Shown piece after piece: positions 1-8,920 of a DNA stretch of 40,431 nucleotides (the first letter of the stretch is position 1; every line of letters begins with the position of its first letter). The DNA is from Synergistaceae bacterium DZ-S4 (GTDB lineage: Bacteria > Synergistota > Synergistia > Synergistales > Synergistaceae): contig JAPCWD010000015.1 of the NCBI GenBank assembly GCA_025943965.1, forward strand, positions 1-40,431, written 5' to 3'. The notes below the pieces were generated by a model, which did not search any database, was not told the origin of the DNA, and saw only the letters and a list, made by a program, of their open reading frames with translations. Both the position numbers and the translations under genes were made by a program.

Positions 1-124
1 GTTACTCACCCGTCCGCCACTAAAGTATCTCTAAAGCAAGCTTCTTCAATACTCCCGTTCGACTTGCATGTGTTAAGCACGCCGCCAGCGTTCGTCCTGA
101 GCCAGGATCAAACTCTCCGTTTGA
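1..124 (-). rRNA. rrs: 16S ribosomal RNA, 5' end only (runs off the window)
   Basis: Read on the minus strand, the left edge of the window is the start of a bacterial 16S rRNA. It contains AGAGTTTGATCCTGGCTCAG (the 27F primer site), then GACGAACGCTGGCGGCG, ACATGCAAGTCGAACG and, at the window edge, GGCGGACGGGTGAGTAAC. The mature 5' end is set at about 124 by analogy with E. coli, where AGAGTTTGAT begins at base 8. Only about 124 of some 1,500 bases are present. The variable V1 loop fits Synergistota, but the fragment is too short for a firm placement. Confidence 0.97.
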
Positions 125-182
125 TTCCTGATCTCGTTCGCTTATTTCCTTACGTACTGTATTCTATTGGCAAGGTTCAGTA

Positions 183-221
183 TCGCCGTGTGCCGGAAAT
201 AACATCTGTTCGCAACGGCGA
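183..221 (-). other. Leader dyad between rRNA promoter and 16S
   Basis: The 16S leader contains a perfect 7-bp inverted repeat, TCGCCGT (183-189) with ACGGCGA (215-221), around a 25-base loop. It lies just downstream of the predicted rRNA promoter and upstream of the mature 16S end. In rRNA operons such a stem is commonly a processing or antitermination structure; that role is inferred here. Confidence 0.4.
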
Positions 222-229
222 CAGGTGGT

Positions 230-258
230 AATATACTACGCTTTTGAGGAAAATGCAA
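230..258 (-). promoter_or_regulatory. Predicted rRNA operon promoter
   Basis: On the minus strand there is a -35 TTGCAT (253-258), a 17-base spacer and a -10 TATATT (230-235), about 105 bases before the 16S 5' end. Immediately upstream (about 260-290) is an A-rich tract resembling an UP element, as expected for a strong sigma-70-type rRNA promoter. Confidence 0.7.
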
Positions 259-371
259 GCCTGTTTTTGATTTTTTTTTGGGAAAAGCCGGCCTAAAAGT
301 AAAAAGAACCTCCAAACTTGTTCAAATGGCTGATATTTTCAGTTTTTTTGTCCCGTTCAGATCCCCATCTG

Positions 372-386
372 TGACAGATACTGTCA
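372..386. promoter_or_regulatory. Perfect palindrome, possible operator
   Basis: TGACAG-ATA-CTGTCA is a perfect 6-3-6 palindrome about 35 bases upstream of the predicted -10 of the penicillin-binding protein gene. Its size and place fit a regulator binding site. No cognate regulator can be named. Confidence 0.3.
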
Positions 387-416
387 TTCTTGCCGTCAGA
401 TTTGCAAATTTTACCG

Positions 417-425
417 TGTTATAAT
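417..425 (+). promoter_or_regulatory. Predicted extended -10 promoter of the PBP gene
   Basis: TGTTATAAT is an exact TGN-TATAAT extended -10 element (TG at 417-418, TATAAT at 420-425), about 90 bases upstream of the PBP start. No good -35 hexamer is visible at 17 bases, which is normal for extended -10 promoters. The rest of the 125-514 gap holds the rRNA promoter and leader described above and no gene. Confidence 0.5.
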
Positions 426-514
426 TCACATATAAATGGTAGCTTACTCTGACCAAGATCAGTGATCCGCTGAAACCTGCCGGATCCAATTTATGACTGG
501 AGGCCATAATTATT

Positions 515-2818
515 ATGCCTTTGATGCAGTTCAATGACAAAAATTTTTCTCTCGACAAGAAAAAGAAACAGGGAAAGAAAAAAAAGTTTTTTTTAAACAG
601 TATATTTTCACACATAGCCCTTATCGCGGCGATGGTCGCGGCTCTGCTGGCCGTTTTTCTTGCCCTGTTTATCAGGGACATATCTCAGTCGCTTCCCTCC
701 ACCGAAGAGATACTCGGGCACGAACCCAGCCTGGCAACAATAGTATACGACAGGAACGAGAAGGTCATCACTAGACTTTTCCAGGAGAACCGGAACTGGG
801 TCAAGCTTGATGTTGTCTCGCCTTGGATGGTAAAAGCAATCCTTGCTGCTGAAGATGACAGATTTTATGACCATTCGGGAATAAGACCTGTTTCGATATT
901 CAGGGCAGGAATAGTAGATATTTTCCATCGCGGTGCAAGGCAGGGCGGAAGCACGATAACACAGCAGCTGGCTAGAAATCTTTTCCTGACTAAGGAGAAG
1001 ACCATCGTGAGGAAGGCAAAAGAGGCCATCCTCGCACTTCGGCTTGAAAGGATATATACCAAGGATCAGCTTCTTGAAATGTATCTGAATACCATCTACA
1101 TGGGTCACGGCGCTTACGGTATAGACTCAGCATCTAAAAATTATTTCGGCAAATCACCCTCCCAGCTTACGATAACCGAGTCCGCTGTGCTTGCGGGCCT
1201 TGTAGCCGCACCTGAAACATACAGCCCTTTCAGAAATTCAGAGATGTCCGCCGGAAGAAGAGAATATGTACTCAAGAGGATGCTCGACCTCGACTGGATA
1301 TCGAAATCAGACTATGACGCGGGCATTAAGGAACAGCCAAAACTGGTTAAAAGAGAAGCAAACAAAAGCAGCCTCTTCCTCAAAGACTCACCTCACTTCG
1401 TTTCCTACATCCTTTTCAACAAACTGCTCCCGAATTATGGTACGGAACAGGTTTACAGAGGCGGACTTCGCGTTTACACCACCATAGACCTGGACCTCCA
1501 AAAGAAGGCTGAAGAGCTTGTTTCAAAGATGAAGCACGAGGGAGCCCTCGTAGCGATAGACCCAAACACAGGTGAGATCCTGGCCCTGGTCGGCGGCAGG
1601 GACTTTGACGCAAGCAAATTCAACAGGGCTACCCAGGCATTCCGTCAGCCCGGTTCAGCTTTTAAGCCTATAGTATACGCGACCGCGCTGGAAAACGGTT
1701 ACAGGGCGGTAGACCATCTCCTGGACGCACCGCTTCTCTTCCCCAACGGATGGGAACCCGGAAACTACGGAGACAAGTATGACGGAGAAGTGACCCTTAT
1801 GGATGCTCTGGCAAGATCAATAAACACAGTGGCTGTGAGGCTTGCACAGATAGACGGCGTAAGCAGGGTGGTAGACATGGCCAGAAGGATCGGAATAAGT
1901 ACTCCCCACCTTCCGGAAGACCTTTCTCTCGCTCTGGGTACGGCAAGCGTGACTCCTCTTGAAATGTCTGTTGCCTACTCAACGTTCGCAAACAACGGTT
2001 ACAAAATAGAACCATACGGGATCAAAGAGGTCAGGGGAAAAAACGGTGAGTCGATCGAACAGAACGGCCCCAAGCTTGCAAACGCCATTTCAGTGACAAC
2101 TGCAGTCGCCACAAGGTCGATGCTTGAGCAGGTGGCCCTCTGGGGAACCGGGGCAAAGGCAAAGGTGGAGGGATATCAGACATTTGGCAAAACCGGAACG
2201 ACGAATGACTGGACCGATGCATGGTTTGCAGGCGGCATACCCGGGCTCGTCGTTGTGGTTTACGTGGGGAACGACGACCATACGCCGCTCGGAGGCAGGA
2301 CGACCGGCACAGTAGCTGCCGTGCCTGTCTGGAAGGATTTTGTCTCCTTTGCGGTAAAAAAACTTAAACTCCCCCAGACTTTCATCCTGCCGCCTGACGC
2401 GGGCGTCGAGTCTGTGACCGTCTGCAAGAAGACCGGATTCCTGGCTTCGGGCGGCTGTCCTGCGACAAACATACTGCTTCCCGCAGGGCACGCGCCCACA
2501 TCACACTGTCCGTGGCACGGAGGCAGCCTCTCTGCGGCAAGATCCGATGAAAATGCCCCGCAGCTTATCCTCGCTCCTGTTGATGATGAAATGACGCATT
2601 ACAAATTCGCGATGAAAGGTCTGCCTCAGGAAACGCCGGCCTCAGAAGTTCCGGGGCCGATTGCTGATACGCCCGTTGCCACTAAGAAGACAAAGGATAC
2701 AGAGCACGCAAAGGCTCCGGAAAAAAATTCGGATCCCTATAAAAAGGACCCGAGCGAGGCAGCACAGATGGAAGCCAAGTACCAGGAACTCCTCAAGAGG
2801 TATAAGATCATCGAATAG
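515..2818 (+). CDS. Class A penicillin-binding protein (PBP1A family), bifunctional peptidoglycan glycosyltransferase/transpeptidase
   Basis: Polymerises lipid II into glycan strands and cross-links the stem peptides at the outer face of the inner membrane. The 767 residues begin with a very basic cytoplasmic tail (K-rich, residues 15-25) and one membrane anchor at about 30-53. The glycosyltransferase domain (GT51) shows EDDRFYDH near residue 113, with the catalytic Glu, and GGSTITQQLARNLF near 145. The transpeptidase domain shows the serine motif SAFK near 381, SIN near 436 and KTGTT near 559. A Cys-containing tail (four Cys at about 640-670) and a charged C-terminus follow. GGAGG at 499-503 lies 11 bases before the ATG. 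The gene is transcribed divergently from the rRNA operon. Its stop lies 7 bases from the convergent dgt stop, with no terminator visible between them. Confidence 0.96.
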   Translation: MPLMQFNDKNFSLDKKKKQGKKKKFFLNSIFSHIALIAAMVAALLAVFLALFIRDISQSLPSTEEILGHEPSLATIVYDRNEKVITRLFQENRNWVKLDVVSPWMVKAILAAEDDRFYDHSGIRPVSIFRAGIVDIFHRGARQGGSTITQQLARNLFLTKEKTIVRKAKEAILALRLERIYTKDQLLEMYLNTIYMGHGAYGIDSASKNYFGKSPSQLTITESAVLAGLVAAPETYSPFRNSEMSAGRREYVLKRMLDLDWISKSDYDAGIKEQPKLVKREANKSSLFLKDSPHFVSYILFNKLLPNYGTEQVYRGGLRVYTTIDLDLQKKAEELVSKMKHEGALVAIDPNTGEILALVGGRDFDASKFNRATQAFRQPGSAFKPIVYATALENGYRAVDHLLDAPLLFPNGWEPGNYGDKYDGEVTLMDALARSINTVAVRLAQIDGVSRVVDMARRIGISTPHLPEDLSLALGTASVTPLEMSVAYSTFANNGYKIEPYGIKEVRGKNGESIEQNGPKLANAISVTTAVATRSMLEQVALWGTGAKAKVEGYQTFGKTGTTNDWTDAWFAGGIPGLVVVVYVGNDDHTPLGGRTTGTVAAVPVWKDFVSFAVKKLKLPQTFILPPDAGVESVTVCKKTGFLASGGCPATNILLPAGHAPTSHCPWHGGSLSAARSDENAPQLILAPVDDEMTHYKFAMKGLPQETPASEVPGPIADTPVATKKTKDTEHAKAPEKNSDPYKKDPSEAAQMEAKYQELLKRYKIIE

Positions 2819-2825
2819 ATCGTCC

Positions 2826-3848
2826 TCAGTCCGACTGATGTGTCCTTCCCTTTGGCCAGGGTGATGGAACATAAACATCCTGAAAGAGCTGAAGTGCAAA
2901 CCTGTCTGTCATGCCTGAAATAAAATCTACTGCTCCCTGAGGGTCTTCTTTGCATTTTTCTACGCGGTATCGGAACAGCGCGGCCAGAACATGCTCCACT
3001 CTTGAGTCTTCGATCTGAGCGTTTGCGTGCCGGTAGACACTCCCATAAAGGAATCCCCTCAGTGTCTCTATAGAGGCAAGCATGGAAGGACTGAATGTCG
3101 GCCTGCTCTCTTCGCTGTTTTCAATAATGTCCATTATCAGGGAGTTGATCCTCTGCGCATGGGAAGCTCCCATTTTTTTGATAACACTCTCCGGGATGTC
3201 GGGATCTGATACGATCCCTGCCCTCAGTGCATCGTCAAGGTCATGGTTTAGGTACGCCACAGAGTCGGATATCCTAACTACCCATGCTTCGAGCGTCGAG
3301 GGTTCGGCAAGGCCGAAGCCTGAGCGTACATCGACCTGCCCCTTGGAGTGCTGTATAATCCCCATCCTGACTTCCCATGTGAGATTTAACCCCTTTCCGT
3401 CCTTTTCCAGATGATCTACCACCCTGAGACTCTGTGCAGCATGGTGGAACCCGCCAAGCCCATGCTCCTTTGCCAGTGAATCAAGCACTTTTTCGCCCAT
3501 GTGGCCGAACGGGGTATGACCGAGATCATGACCGAGAGCTATAGCTTCTGTAAGGTCTTCGTTGAGCAAAAGGGCTCTCGATATAGTCCTTGCTATCTGG
3601 GATACTTCAAGCGTATGGGTAAGCCTTGTCCTGTAATGGTCTCCCTCAGGGAGCAGAAGGACCTGTGTCTTGTATTTTAGCCTTCTGAATGATTTGCTGT
3701 GGATTATCCTGTCCCTGTCCCTCTGAAAGCATGTTCTTACAGAGCACGGGGCTTCCTCTGTTTGTCTGCCTCTGCTCTGCGAAGACAGAGCTGCATGCGG
3801 AGAGAGTATTTGTTTTTCGATCTCTTCCCAACGAAGGCGGGTGTTCAA
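2826..3848 (-). CDS. dgt: Deoxyguanosinetriphosphate triphosphohydrolase-like protein (HD domain)
   Basis: Hydrolyses dNTPs to deoxynucleoside and tripolyphosphate, and so helps set nucleotide pools. About 340 residues, the usual size of the short dGTPase-like branch. The N-terminal signature FQRDRDRIIHSKSFRRLKYK is present, followed by the HD metal site: RLTHTLEV near residue 75 and GHDLGHTPFGH near 105. Start: an ATG at 3857 abuts the Shine-Dalgarno GGGAG (3858-3862) with no spacing, whereas TTG at 3848 lies 9 bases from it, so I prefer TTG. The gene follows ppdK on the same strand but is separated from it by repeat locus A, so read-through is uncertain. Confidence 0.93.
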   Translation of the reverse strand: MNTRLRWEEIEKQILSPHAALSSQSRGRQTEEAPCSVRTCFQRDRDRIIHSKSFRRLKYKTQVLLLPEGDHYRTRLTHTLEVSQIARTISRALLLNEDLTEAIALGHDLGHTPFGHMGEKVLDSLAKEHGLGGFHHAAQSLRVVDHLEKDGKGLNLTWEVRMGIIQHSKGQVDVRSGFGLAEPSTLEAWVVRISDSVAYLNHDLDDALRAGIVSDPDIPESVIKKMGASHAQRINSLIMDIIENSEESRPTFSPSMLASIETLRGFLYGSVYRHANAQIEDSRVEHVLAALFRYRVEKCKEDPQGAVDFISGMTDRFALQLFQDVYVPSPWPKGRTHQSD

Positions 3849-3877
3849 AATGACCATCTCCCAAATAGGGGCTAGCT

Positions 3878-3950
3878 GCCGAAAAAATCGGCGTTAATAT
3901 GCGACAAAAAGATGCCGCGTGAAGCTGCCGAAAAAACATCGGCGTGAAAC
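3878..3950 (-). repeat. Repeat locus A, hairpin part of the left arm
   Basis: Three small hairpins sit here between words of the repeat family. GCCGA/TCGGC is at 3878-3892 (A-rich loop). GCGAC/GCCGC is at 3901-3918 (one wobble pair). GCCGA/TCGGC is at 3927-3943. On the minus strand the last two flank the word GCTTCAC (3919-3925), and GTTTCAC (3944-3950) follows. The same hairpin-plus-TTCAC design occurs in loci B and C. Confidence 0.75.
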
Positions 3951-3971
3951 AATGGTGCAGTTGTTAAAACT

Positions 3972-4011
3972 GGCAAGCTATAGGCGAGCGGTAGGCAAGC
4001 AATTGTCAAAC
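3972..4011 (-). repeat. Repeat locus A, left 11-bp word array
   Basis: Read on the plus strand, 7-base words GGCAAGC, GGCGAGC, GGCAAGC and GTCAAAC begin at 3972, 3983, 3994 and 4005, exactly 11 bases apart. The spacers are TATA, GGTA and AATT. On the minus strand these are GCTTGCC-type words pointing leftward, away from the locus centre. Confidence 0.85.
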
Positions 4012-4030
4012 CCAGAGGCCTAAGCCTTTT

Positions 4031-4070
4031 ATCGTCTGGATTCCCACTAAGGTCCATACGAGAATGACGG
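4031..4070 (-). repeat. CGTCATTC...GGAATCCAG palindromic repeat in the centre of locus A
   Basis: On the minus strand the segment runs from CCGTCATTCTCG through TGGGAATCCAGACG. Its ends match a dispersed palindromic repeat, often written CGTCATTCCCG...CGGGAATCCAG, that I know from many bacterial genomes. A related copy is at 40226-40266. It forms the centre of locus A, between the two outward-pointing word arrays. Confidence 0.6.
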
Positions 4071-4097
4071 TGATTTTAGTTCTTAGCATTAACTTTT

Positions 4098-4144
4098 TTA
4101 CAATTGCTTGCCAATGTTTGCCTATCGCTTGCCAACTGCTTGCC
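4098..4144 (+). repeat. Repeat locus A, right 11-bp word array
   Basis: After a TTACAATT lead-in, the plus strand carries GCTTGCC (4106), GTTTGCC (4116), GCTTGCC (4127) and GCTTGCC (4138), with spacers AAT, TATC and AACT. This arm is an imperfect inverted copy of 3972-4011. It ends 19 bases before the ppdK stop. Together with the other parts of locus A it fills the dgt-ppdK gap. Confidence 0.85.
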
Positions 4145-4163
4145 GGCACTTTCTCAGTCCCTA

Positions 4164-6800
4164 CTATTTGAGTATTCCAAGTGCGGAATGCGCGGCCGCA
4201 AGCCTCGAGACGGGGACCCTGAAGGGCGAACAGCTTACGTAGTTCAGGCCGAGTTTATGGCAGAAGGACACGCTGGAAGGGTTGCCGCCATGTTCACCGC
4301 ATATACCCAGTTGTATTGACGGGTTGACTTTACGGCCTCCGGCAACGCCGATCTCCATCAATCCGCCGACTCCGTCACGATCGAGGACTGCGAATGGATT
4401 TTGAGGCAGTATTCCTGCAAATACATACTGCCCCAGGAACTTTCCTTCCGCATCATCCCTTGAATAGCCGAAGGTCGTTTGCGTGAGGTCGTTCGTCCCG
4501 AAGCTGAAGAACTGCGCATGCTGAGCAAGCTGGTCAGCGACCATTGCCGCCCTGGGAAGCTCTATCATAGTACCTACCATGTATTCCACCTTACAGCCAT
4601 GTTCCTTCATTATTACGGGAGCGATACTGTCTACCATTTCCCTGAGTATCCTCATTTCCTCTTTTGTTGCTACGAGTGGGATCATGATGTCGGGTACCGG
4701 ATCTTTGCCCTCTTTTACAAGCCTGCAGGCGGCTGTGAATATGGCCCTTACCTGCATTTCATAAATCTCCGGGTATATGATCCCGAGGCGGCATCCCCTG
4801 AAACCGAGCATCGGGTTAGATTCGTGAAGCTCGTGTACCCGCGCTATTGTGATCTTTACAGCCTCTGCTTCGGGGCTTCCCTCGGGAAGGTCCTTCAGTT
4901 CCTTCTTAAGGTCAGGAAGCTTCGGAAGGAATTCGTGAAGCGGAGGATCAAGGAGCCTGACCGTTACAGGCAGACCGTCCATTGCATCGAAAATGCCGTA
5001 GAAGTCCTCTTCCTGCATCTTTTCAAGTTTTTTAAGGTATTCGAGTCTGTCTTCAAGGGTCGATGCAACTACCATGTCCTGCATGACGGGGAGCCTGTCC
5101 TGCGCCATGAACATATGCTCGGTGCGGCAGAGTCCTATGCCTTTTGCCCCGAAACTTCTCGCTCTTCTTGCATCCTCCGGAGTATCTGCGTTTGCCCAGA
5201 CATCAAGCGTTGAGATCCTGTCCGCCATCTTCAGCAATTCGCGGAAATCATCGTCGAACTGAGGTTCCATGAGTTCAACTTTTCCAAGTATGACTTCTCC
5301 TTTGGTGCCGTCTATCGTTATAAAATCATTCTTCTTGACCGTTGTCTTACCGACAGTAAAGGTCTCTGCGGTGAAGTTGATTTTAATACTCTCGGCGCCC
5401 GATACACATGGTTTTCCAAGCCCCCTTGCCACAACTGCCGCGTGACTTGTCATACCGCCATGCGCCGTGACTACGCCCTGGGAGGCAAAGAGACCATGGA
5501 TGTCGTCCGGTGTGGTTTCCGGGCGGACAAGGATGACCTTCTCGCCCTTCTCCCCGCGTTCCGCGGCCTCGTCTGCGTCAAAGACAACAAAACCGGCCGC
5601 CGCTCCGGGCGAGGCAGGAAGACCCTTAACGAGCGGGACCACCTTTGCCTTCGGGTCTATCTGCGGATGGAGAAGCTGTTCGACCTGATCGGGAGCGACC
5701 CTTTCTACAGCGGTCCTTTCATCTATCAGGCCTTCCCTGTACATGTCCATCGCTACTTTGACCGCTGCCGCAGCTGTTCTTTTCCCGTTTCTTGTCTGCA
5801 GTATGTAGAGTTTGCCTCGCTCTACGGTAAACTCTATGTCCTGTGCGTCTTTGTAATGTTCCTCAAGAAGTTTGGCGATCCTGCAGAATTCTATGTAGAC
5901 ATCGGGCATTGCCGTTGCAAGCTGCGAGATCTCAACAGGCGTCCTGATCCCTGCAACGACGTCTTCCCCCTGTGCGTTGATCAGGTATTCGCCAAAAAGC
6001 CTGTTTTCGCCGGTCGAAGGGCTCCTCGTGAAGCAGACTCCTGTACCGCAGTCGTTCCCGAGGTTCCCGAAGACCATTGTCACAACGCTCACAGCTGTAC
6101 CGTATGACTCCGGTATGTTGTTGATCTTTCTGTATGTCACCGCCCTGGGTGTGTTCCAGCTCCTGAATACGGCGTCGATCGCAAGCCTTAGCTGCTGCCA
6201 GGGATCGGCAGGGAAGTCTTTCCCCGCTTCCTTCACTATCGTCTTGTATTCCCCGACAAGCTCCTTCAGCGCGTCCGCCGAGAGCTGGTTGTCATCTTTG
6301 ACGCCGTTTTGGGCCTTTTTTTCGTGAAGTTTTTTCTCAAAACTTGCGTGATCGACCTCCATTACAACGTCAGAGAACATCTGGATAAAACGGCGATAGC
6401 TGTCATAAGCGAAACGCTCATCCCCGGCTGCTTCAGCAAGAGCTGTGACTGTTCTGTCGTTGAGGCCTAGATTGAGGATAGTGTCCATCATGCCGGGCAT
6501 AGATACCGGTGCTCCCGAACGAACTGAGACAAGCAGGGGATCGTTTTCTCCGCCAAATGTCTTTCCGGCAAGAGCTTCGACCCTGGCAATGGCAGCCTTC
6601 ACATCATCCCATATGTTCAGGATGAAGTCCTGTTCCTTCCAATACTCATGGCATGCTTCAGTCGTAATTATGAAACCCGGAGGCACCGGAAGCCCGATCT
6701 TCCACATCTGGGCAAGGTTCGCACCCTTGCCGCCAAGCAGGATCTTCATCCCTGCGTCACCTTCACTGAAATCATAGATATACTTTTTAGCTTCGAGCAT
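4164..6800 (-). CDS. ppdK: Pyruvate, phosphate dikinase
   Basis: Interconverts pyruvate + ATP + Pi and phosphoenolpyruvate + AMP + PPi in the cytoplasm. In amino-acid-fermenting anaerobes it typically serves gluconeogenesis or PPi-linked glycolysis. About 878 residues, full length. The N-terminal ATP-grasp region carries GGKGANLAQM and PPGFIITTEAC. The swivelling phosphohistidine domain carries GGMTSHAAVVARGLGKPC near residue 450 (catalytic His). The C-terminal PEP/pyruvate barrel ends with GICGEHGGNP near 836, containing the catalytic Cys. Start: a TTG and an ATG lie just upstream (6815, 6803), but GGGAGG has the best spacing (7 bases) to the ATG at 6800. The gene lies downstream of glyS, the place that PPDK or its regulator occupies in many Gram-positive genomes. 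Confidence 0.96.
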   Translation of the reverse strand: MLEAKKYIYDFSEGDAGMKILLGGKGANLAQMWKIGLPVPPGFIITTEACHEYWKEQDFILNIWDDVKAAIARVEALAGKTFGGENDPLLVSVRSGAPVSMPGMMDTILNLGLNDRTVTALAEAAGDERFAYDSYRRFIQMFSDVVMEVDHASFEKKLHEKKAQNGVKDDNQLSADALKELVGEYKTIVKEAGKDFPADPWQQLRLAIDAVFRSWNTPRAVTYRKINNIPESYGTAVSVVTMVFGNLGNDCGTGVCFTRSPSTGENRLFGEYLINAQGEDVVAGIRTPVEISQLATAMPDVYIEFCRIAKLLEEHYKDAQDIEFTVERGKLYILQTRNGKRTAAAAVKVAMDMYREGLIDERTAVERVAPDQVEQLLHPQIDPKAKVVPLVKGLPASPGAAAGFVVFDADEAAERGEKGEKVILVRPETTPDDIHGLFASQGVVTAHGGMTSHAAVVARGLGKPCVSGAESIKINFTAETFTVGKTTVKKNDFITIDGTKGEVILGKVELMEPQFDDDFRELLKMADRISTLDVWANADTPEDARRARSFGAKGIGLCRTEHMFMAQDRLPVMQDMVVASTLEDRLEYLKKLEKMQEEDFYGIFDAMDGLPVTVRLLDPPLHEFLPKLPDLKKELKDLPEGSPEAEAVKITIARVHELHESNPMLGFRGCRLGIIYPEIYEMQVRAIFTAACRLVKEGKDPVPDIMIPLVATKEEMRILREMVDSIAPVIMKEHGCKVEYMVGTMIELPRAAMVADQLAQHAQFFSFGTNDLTQTTFGYSRDDAEGKFLGQYVFAGILPQNPFAVLDRDGVGGLMEIGVAGGRKVNPSIQLGICGEHGGNPSSVSFCHKLGLNYVSCSPFRVPVSRLAAAHSALGILK

Positions 6801-6859
6801 CATGTGACCTCCCAAGTTTAAGTATGACGGGCATGTCCCCTATATTAATATCGTTTAAA

Positions 6860-8920
6860 TTATTTTAAAAGACTGAAATCGCCGACCAGCAAGAAGAAAT
6901 CACTGCACTTGCCAAGAAGGGCAAGCCTGTTGTTCCTCACAGAAAGGTCTTCGTCCATAACAAGGACGTCATTGAAAAAACCGGCAATAACGGGCGCAAG
7001 CTCCGCAAGCACTGATGCCAGTTTTTCCCAGTCACAGCGATCAACTGCACTTTTTGCATCTCCCTCAAGCATGAGAAGTTTTTCAAAAAGTTCCTTTTCG
7101 GCTCTTTCAGCCAGCATTAAGGGGTCCACCTCTTCGGATATGCTTCCGGCTTTGTTCAGAATATTTTTGACCCTGACAGCAGCTGTGATAAGGTCAGCGA
7201 ACCAGACCTCATCGCTCCTTTTCTGCAGCGTCTCAGCCATTCTGTAAGCCTGAAGGGGACGGTTTGAAACTGTCTGTAGGACAAGTTCGACGACCTCATG
7301 CCTGAATCCCTTTTCCCTGAGCTGGACCTGGAGGCGCTGGCGCACAAAGGTTTTGATCCTGTCAAGAGTCTCCCTCTCCATACCAAATGGTGAAGCTGCC
7401 TTTTCCAGCAGGAGGTATATGTCTATATCAAGCGGGAATCCCCATATTATTTCGTTGATGCACCTCGCGGCTCTTCTCAGTCCGTAAGGGTCCTGAGATG
7501 ATGTCGGTTCGAGTCCGATTTTATAGATAGCAGCGAGGGTGTCCGCACGGTCTGCGATACCTATGAGTGCTCCTGCCGGAGCTGAGGGTATGCTGTCCCC
7601 TGCGAATCTCGGCAGATACTGCTCATAAAGCGCCAAAGCGACGGCCTCCGGTTCTCCTGCTTTTCTCGCATACTCGCGTCCCATTACTCCCTGGACATCC
7701 GCAAATTCATAGACCATGCTTGTAACAAGGTCCGCCTTTGCGATCTCGGCAGCCCTTTCAACAACAGGTATGCTCTCCCTGAAGAAAAGTTCCTCCGTGA
7801 GCCAAAGCGCAAGTTTTTTTGTCCTCTGGACCTTGTCGTAGACAGAACCCAGCTGTTCCTGATAAGTTACTGACTTCAGCTCTGCTGCAAGGTCGTGGAG
7901 GGACTTCTGAAGATCCTCTTTCCAGAAGAAGGCGGCATCATAGAGTCTTGCCCTGAGGACTCTCTCGTTTCCCTCCCTTACGACGCTCATATCTTTTGCG
8001 ATGTTGTTGCTTACCCCTGCAAAGTTGGCCATCAGCCTGCCCTCTTTATCCCTTACGGGGAAGTACCTCTGATTTTTTGCCATCGAAAGTACGAGTACCT
8101 CTTCCGGTATTTCAAGGAATGCCTTGTCAAAGCTTCCGTAGAACACTACAGGATATTCGTTGAGGTGAACGTTCTCTTCAAGAAGCTCGGGGTCTATCTC
8201 TACCCTCGCGCCAAGTTCTTTTTCAACATAGGCTATGCCCGCGAGGATCATTTCTTTTCTCTCTTCGGGGTCGGTAATGACAAAATTTTCCTTCATATAT
8301 CTTTTGTATTCTGACGGATCTTTGATCGTCACCGAATCGGATCCCATGAACCTGTGCCCTCTCGACCGGTTCCCGCTTTCAACTTTTCCGAATTCAACTT
8401 TAATGGCTGATTCGCCGTAAAGGGCCACCAGCCATCTGACCGGACGGGCGAAACGGACTGAAGGATCGGCCCAGTACATACTCTTCTGGAACGAGAGGCG
8501 CCTGATGATCCTGTCCAGTATCTGAGGAAGGACAAGCTCCGTTGCCTGACCTTTTTCCCTCTTTTCCGCAACGACATACTCCGCGCCGTTTATCTCTTTC
8601 ACTTTAAGGTCCGCTGTCTCCACACCCCTGCTGCGGGCAAATCCCTCAGCCGCCCTGGTAGGCTTTCCGTCGCTGTCAAATGCCTGAGTTTTGAGAGGGC
8701 CTTTTGAGACCTCGACACTGTCGCTCTGGGCAGCGGAAAGTTTTTCAACTGTGAGTACGATCCTGCGCGGGGTGCATTCGGTCTTTATACCGGAATGTTC
8801 TATATGTGCGGAGGCAAGCTCTTCTTCCGCATATTGGCGGATATCAGCCAGTGCTTTGGGCATAAATCTGGCAGGGATCTCCTCCGTGCCTATTTCAAAA
8901 AGAAGGTCTTTTGCGGACAT
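6860..8920 (-). CDS. glyS: Glycyl-tRNA synthetase, beta subunit
   Basis: Tetrameric (alpha2beta2) bacterial glycyl-tRNA synthetase; the beta subunit contributes tRNA recognition. 686 residues, the normal length. The N-terminus [20 protein letters not shown] is the family signature. Others include DPSVRFARPVRWLVAL near 160, MAKNQRYFPV near 280, and the HD-like region with a DALR-type anticodon-binding C-terminus. The gene overlaps the end of glyQ by one base, so the two subunits are translationally coupled. A clear GGAGG precedes the ATG. Confidence 0.97.
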   Translation of the reverse strand: MSAKDLLFEIGTEEIPARFMPKALADIRQYAEEELASAHIEHSGIKTECTPRRIVLTVEKLSAAQSDSVEVSKGPLKTQAFDSDGKPTRAAEGFARSRGVETADLKVKEINGAEYVVAEKREKGQATELVLPQILDRIIRRLSFQKSMYWADPSVRFARPVRWLVALYGESAIKVEFGKVESGNRSRGHRFMGSDSVTIKDPSEYKRYMKENFVITDPEERKEMILAGIAYVEKELGARVEIDPELLEENVHLNEYPVVFYGSFDKAFLEIPEEVLVLSMAKNQRYFPVRDKEGRLMANFAGVSNNIAKDMSVVREGNERVLRARLYDAAFFWKEDLQKSLHDLAAELKSVTYQEQLGSVYDKVQRTKKLALWLTEELFFRESIPVVERAAEIAKADLVTSMVYEFADVQGVMGREYARKAGEPEAVALALYEQYLPRFAGDSIPSAPAGALIGIADRADTLAAIYKIGLEPTSSQDPYGLRRAARCINEIIWGFPLDIDIYLLLEKAASPFGMERETLDRIKTFVRQRLQVQLREKGFRHEVVELVLQTVSNRPLQAYRMAETLQKRSDEVWFADLITAAVRVKNILNKAGSISEEVDPLMLAERAEKELFEKLLMLEGDAKSAVDRCDWEKLASVLAELAPVIAGFFNDVLVMDEDLSVRNNRLALLGKCSDFFLLVGDFSLLK

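Noticed and set aside
3972..4011. Word arrays as CRISPR
   Set aside because: The repeat unit is 7 bases, spacers are 3-4 bases, and no cas gene is present. The geometry is wrong for CRISPR.
4479..5213. Long plus-strand frames opposite ppdK, and similar ones opposite pgpH, dnaE and other genes
   Set aside because: They are antisense shadows of well-supported genes whose protein motifs are intact on the minus strand.
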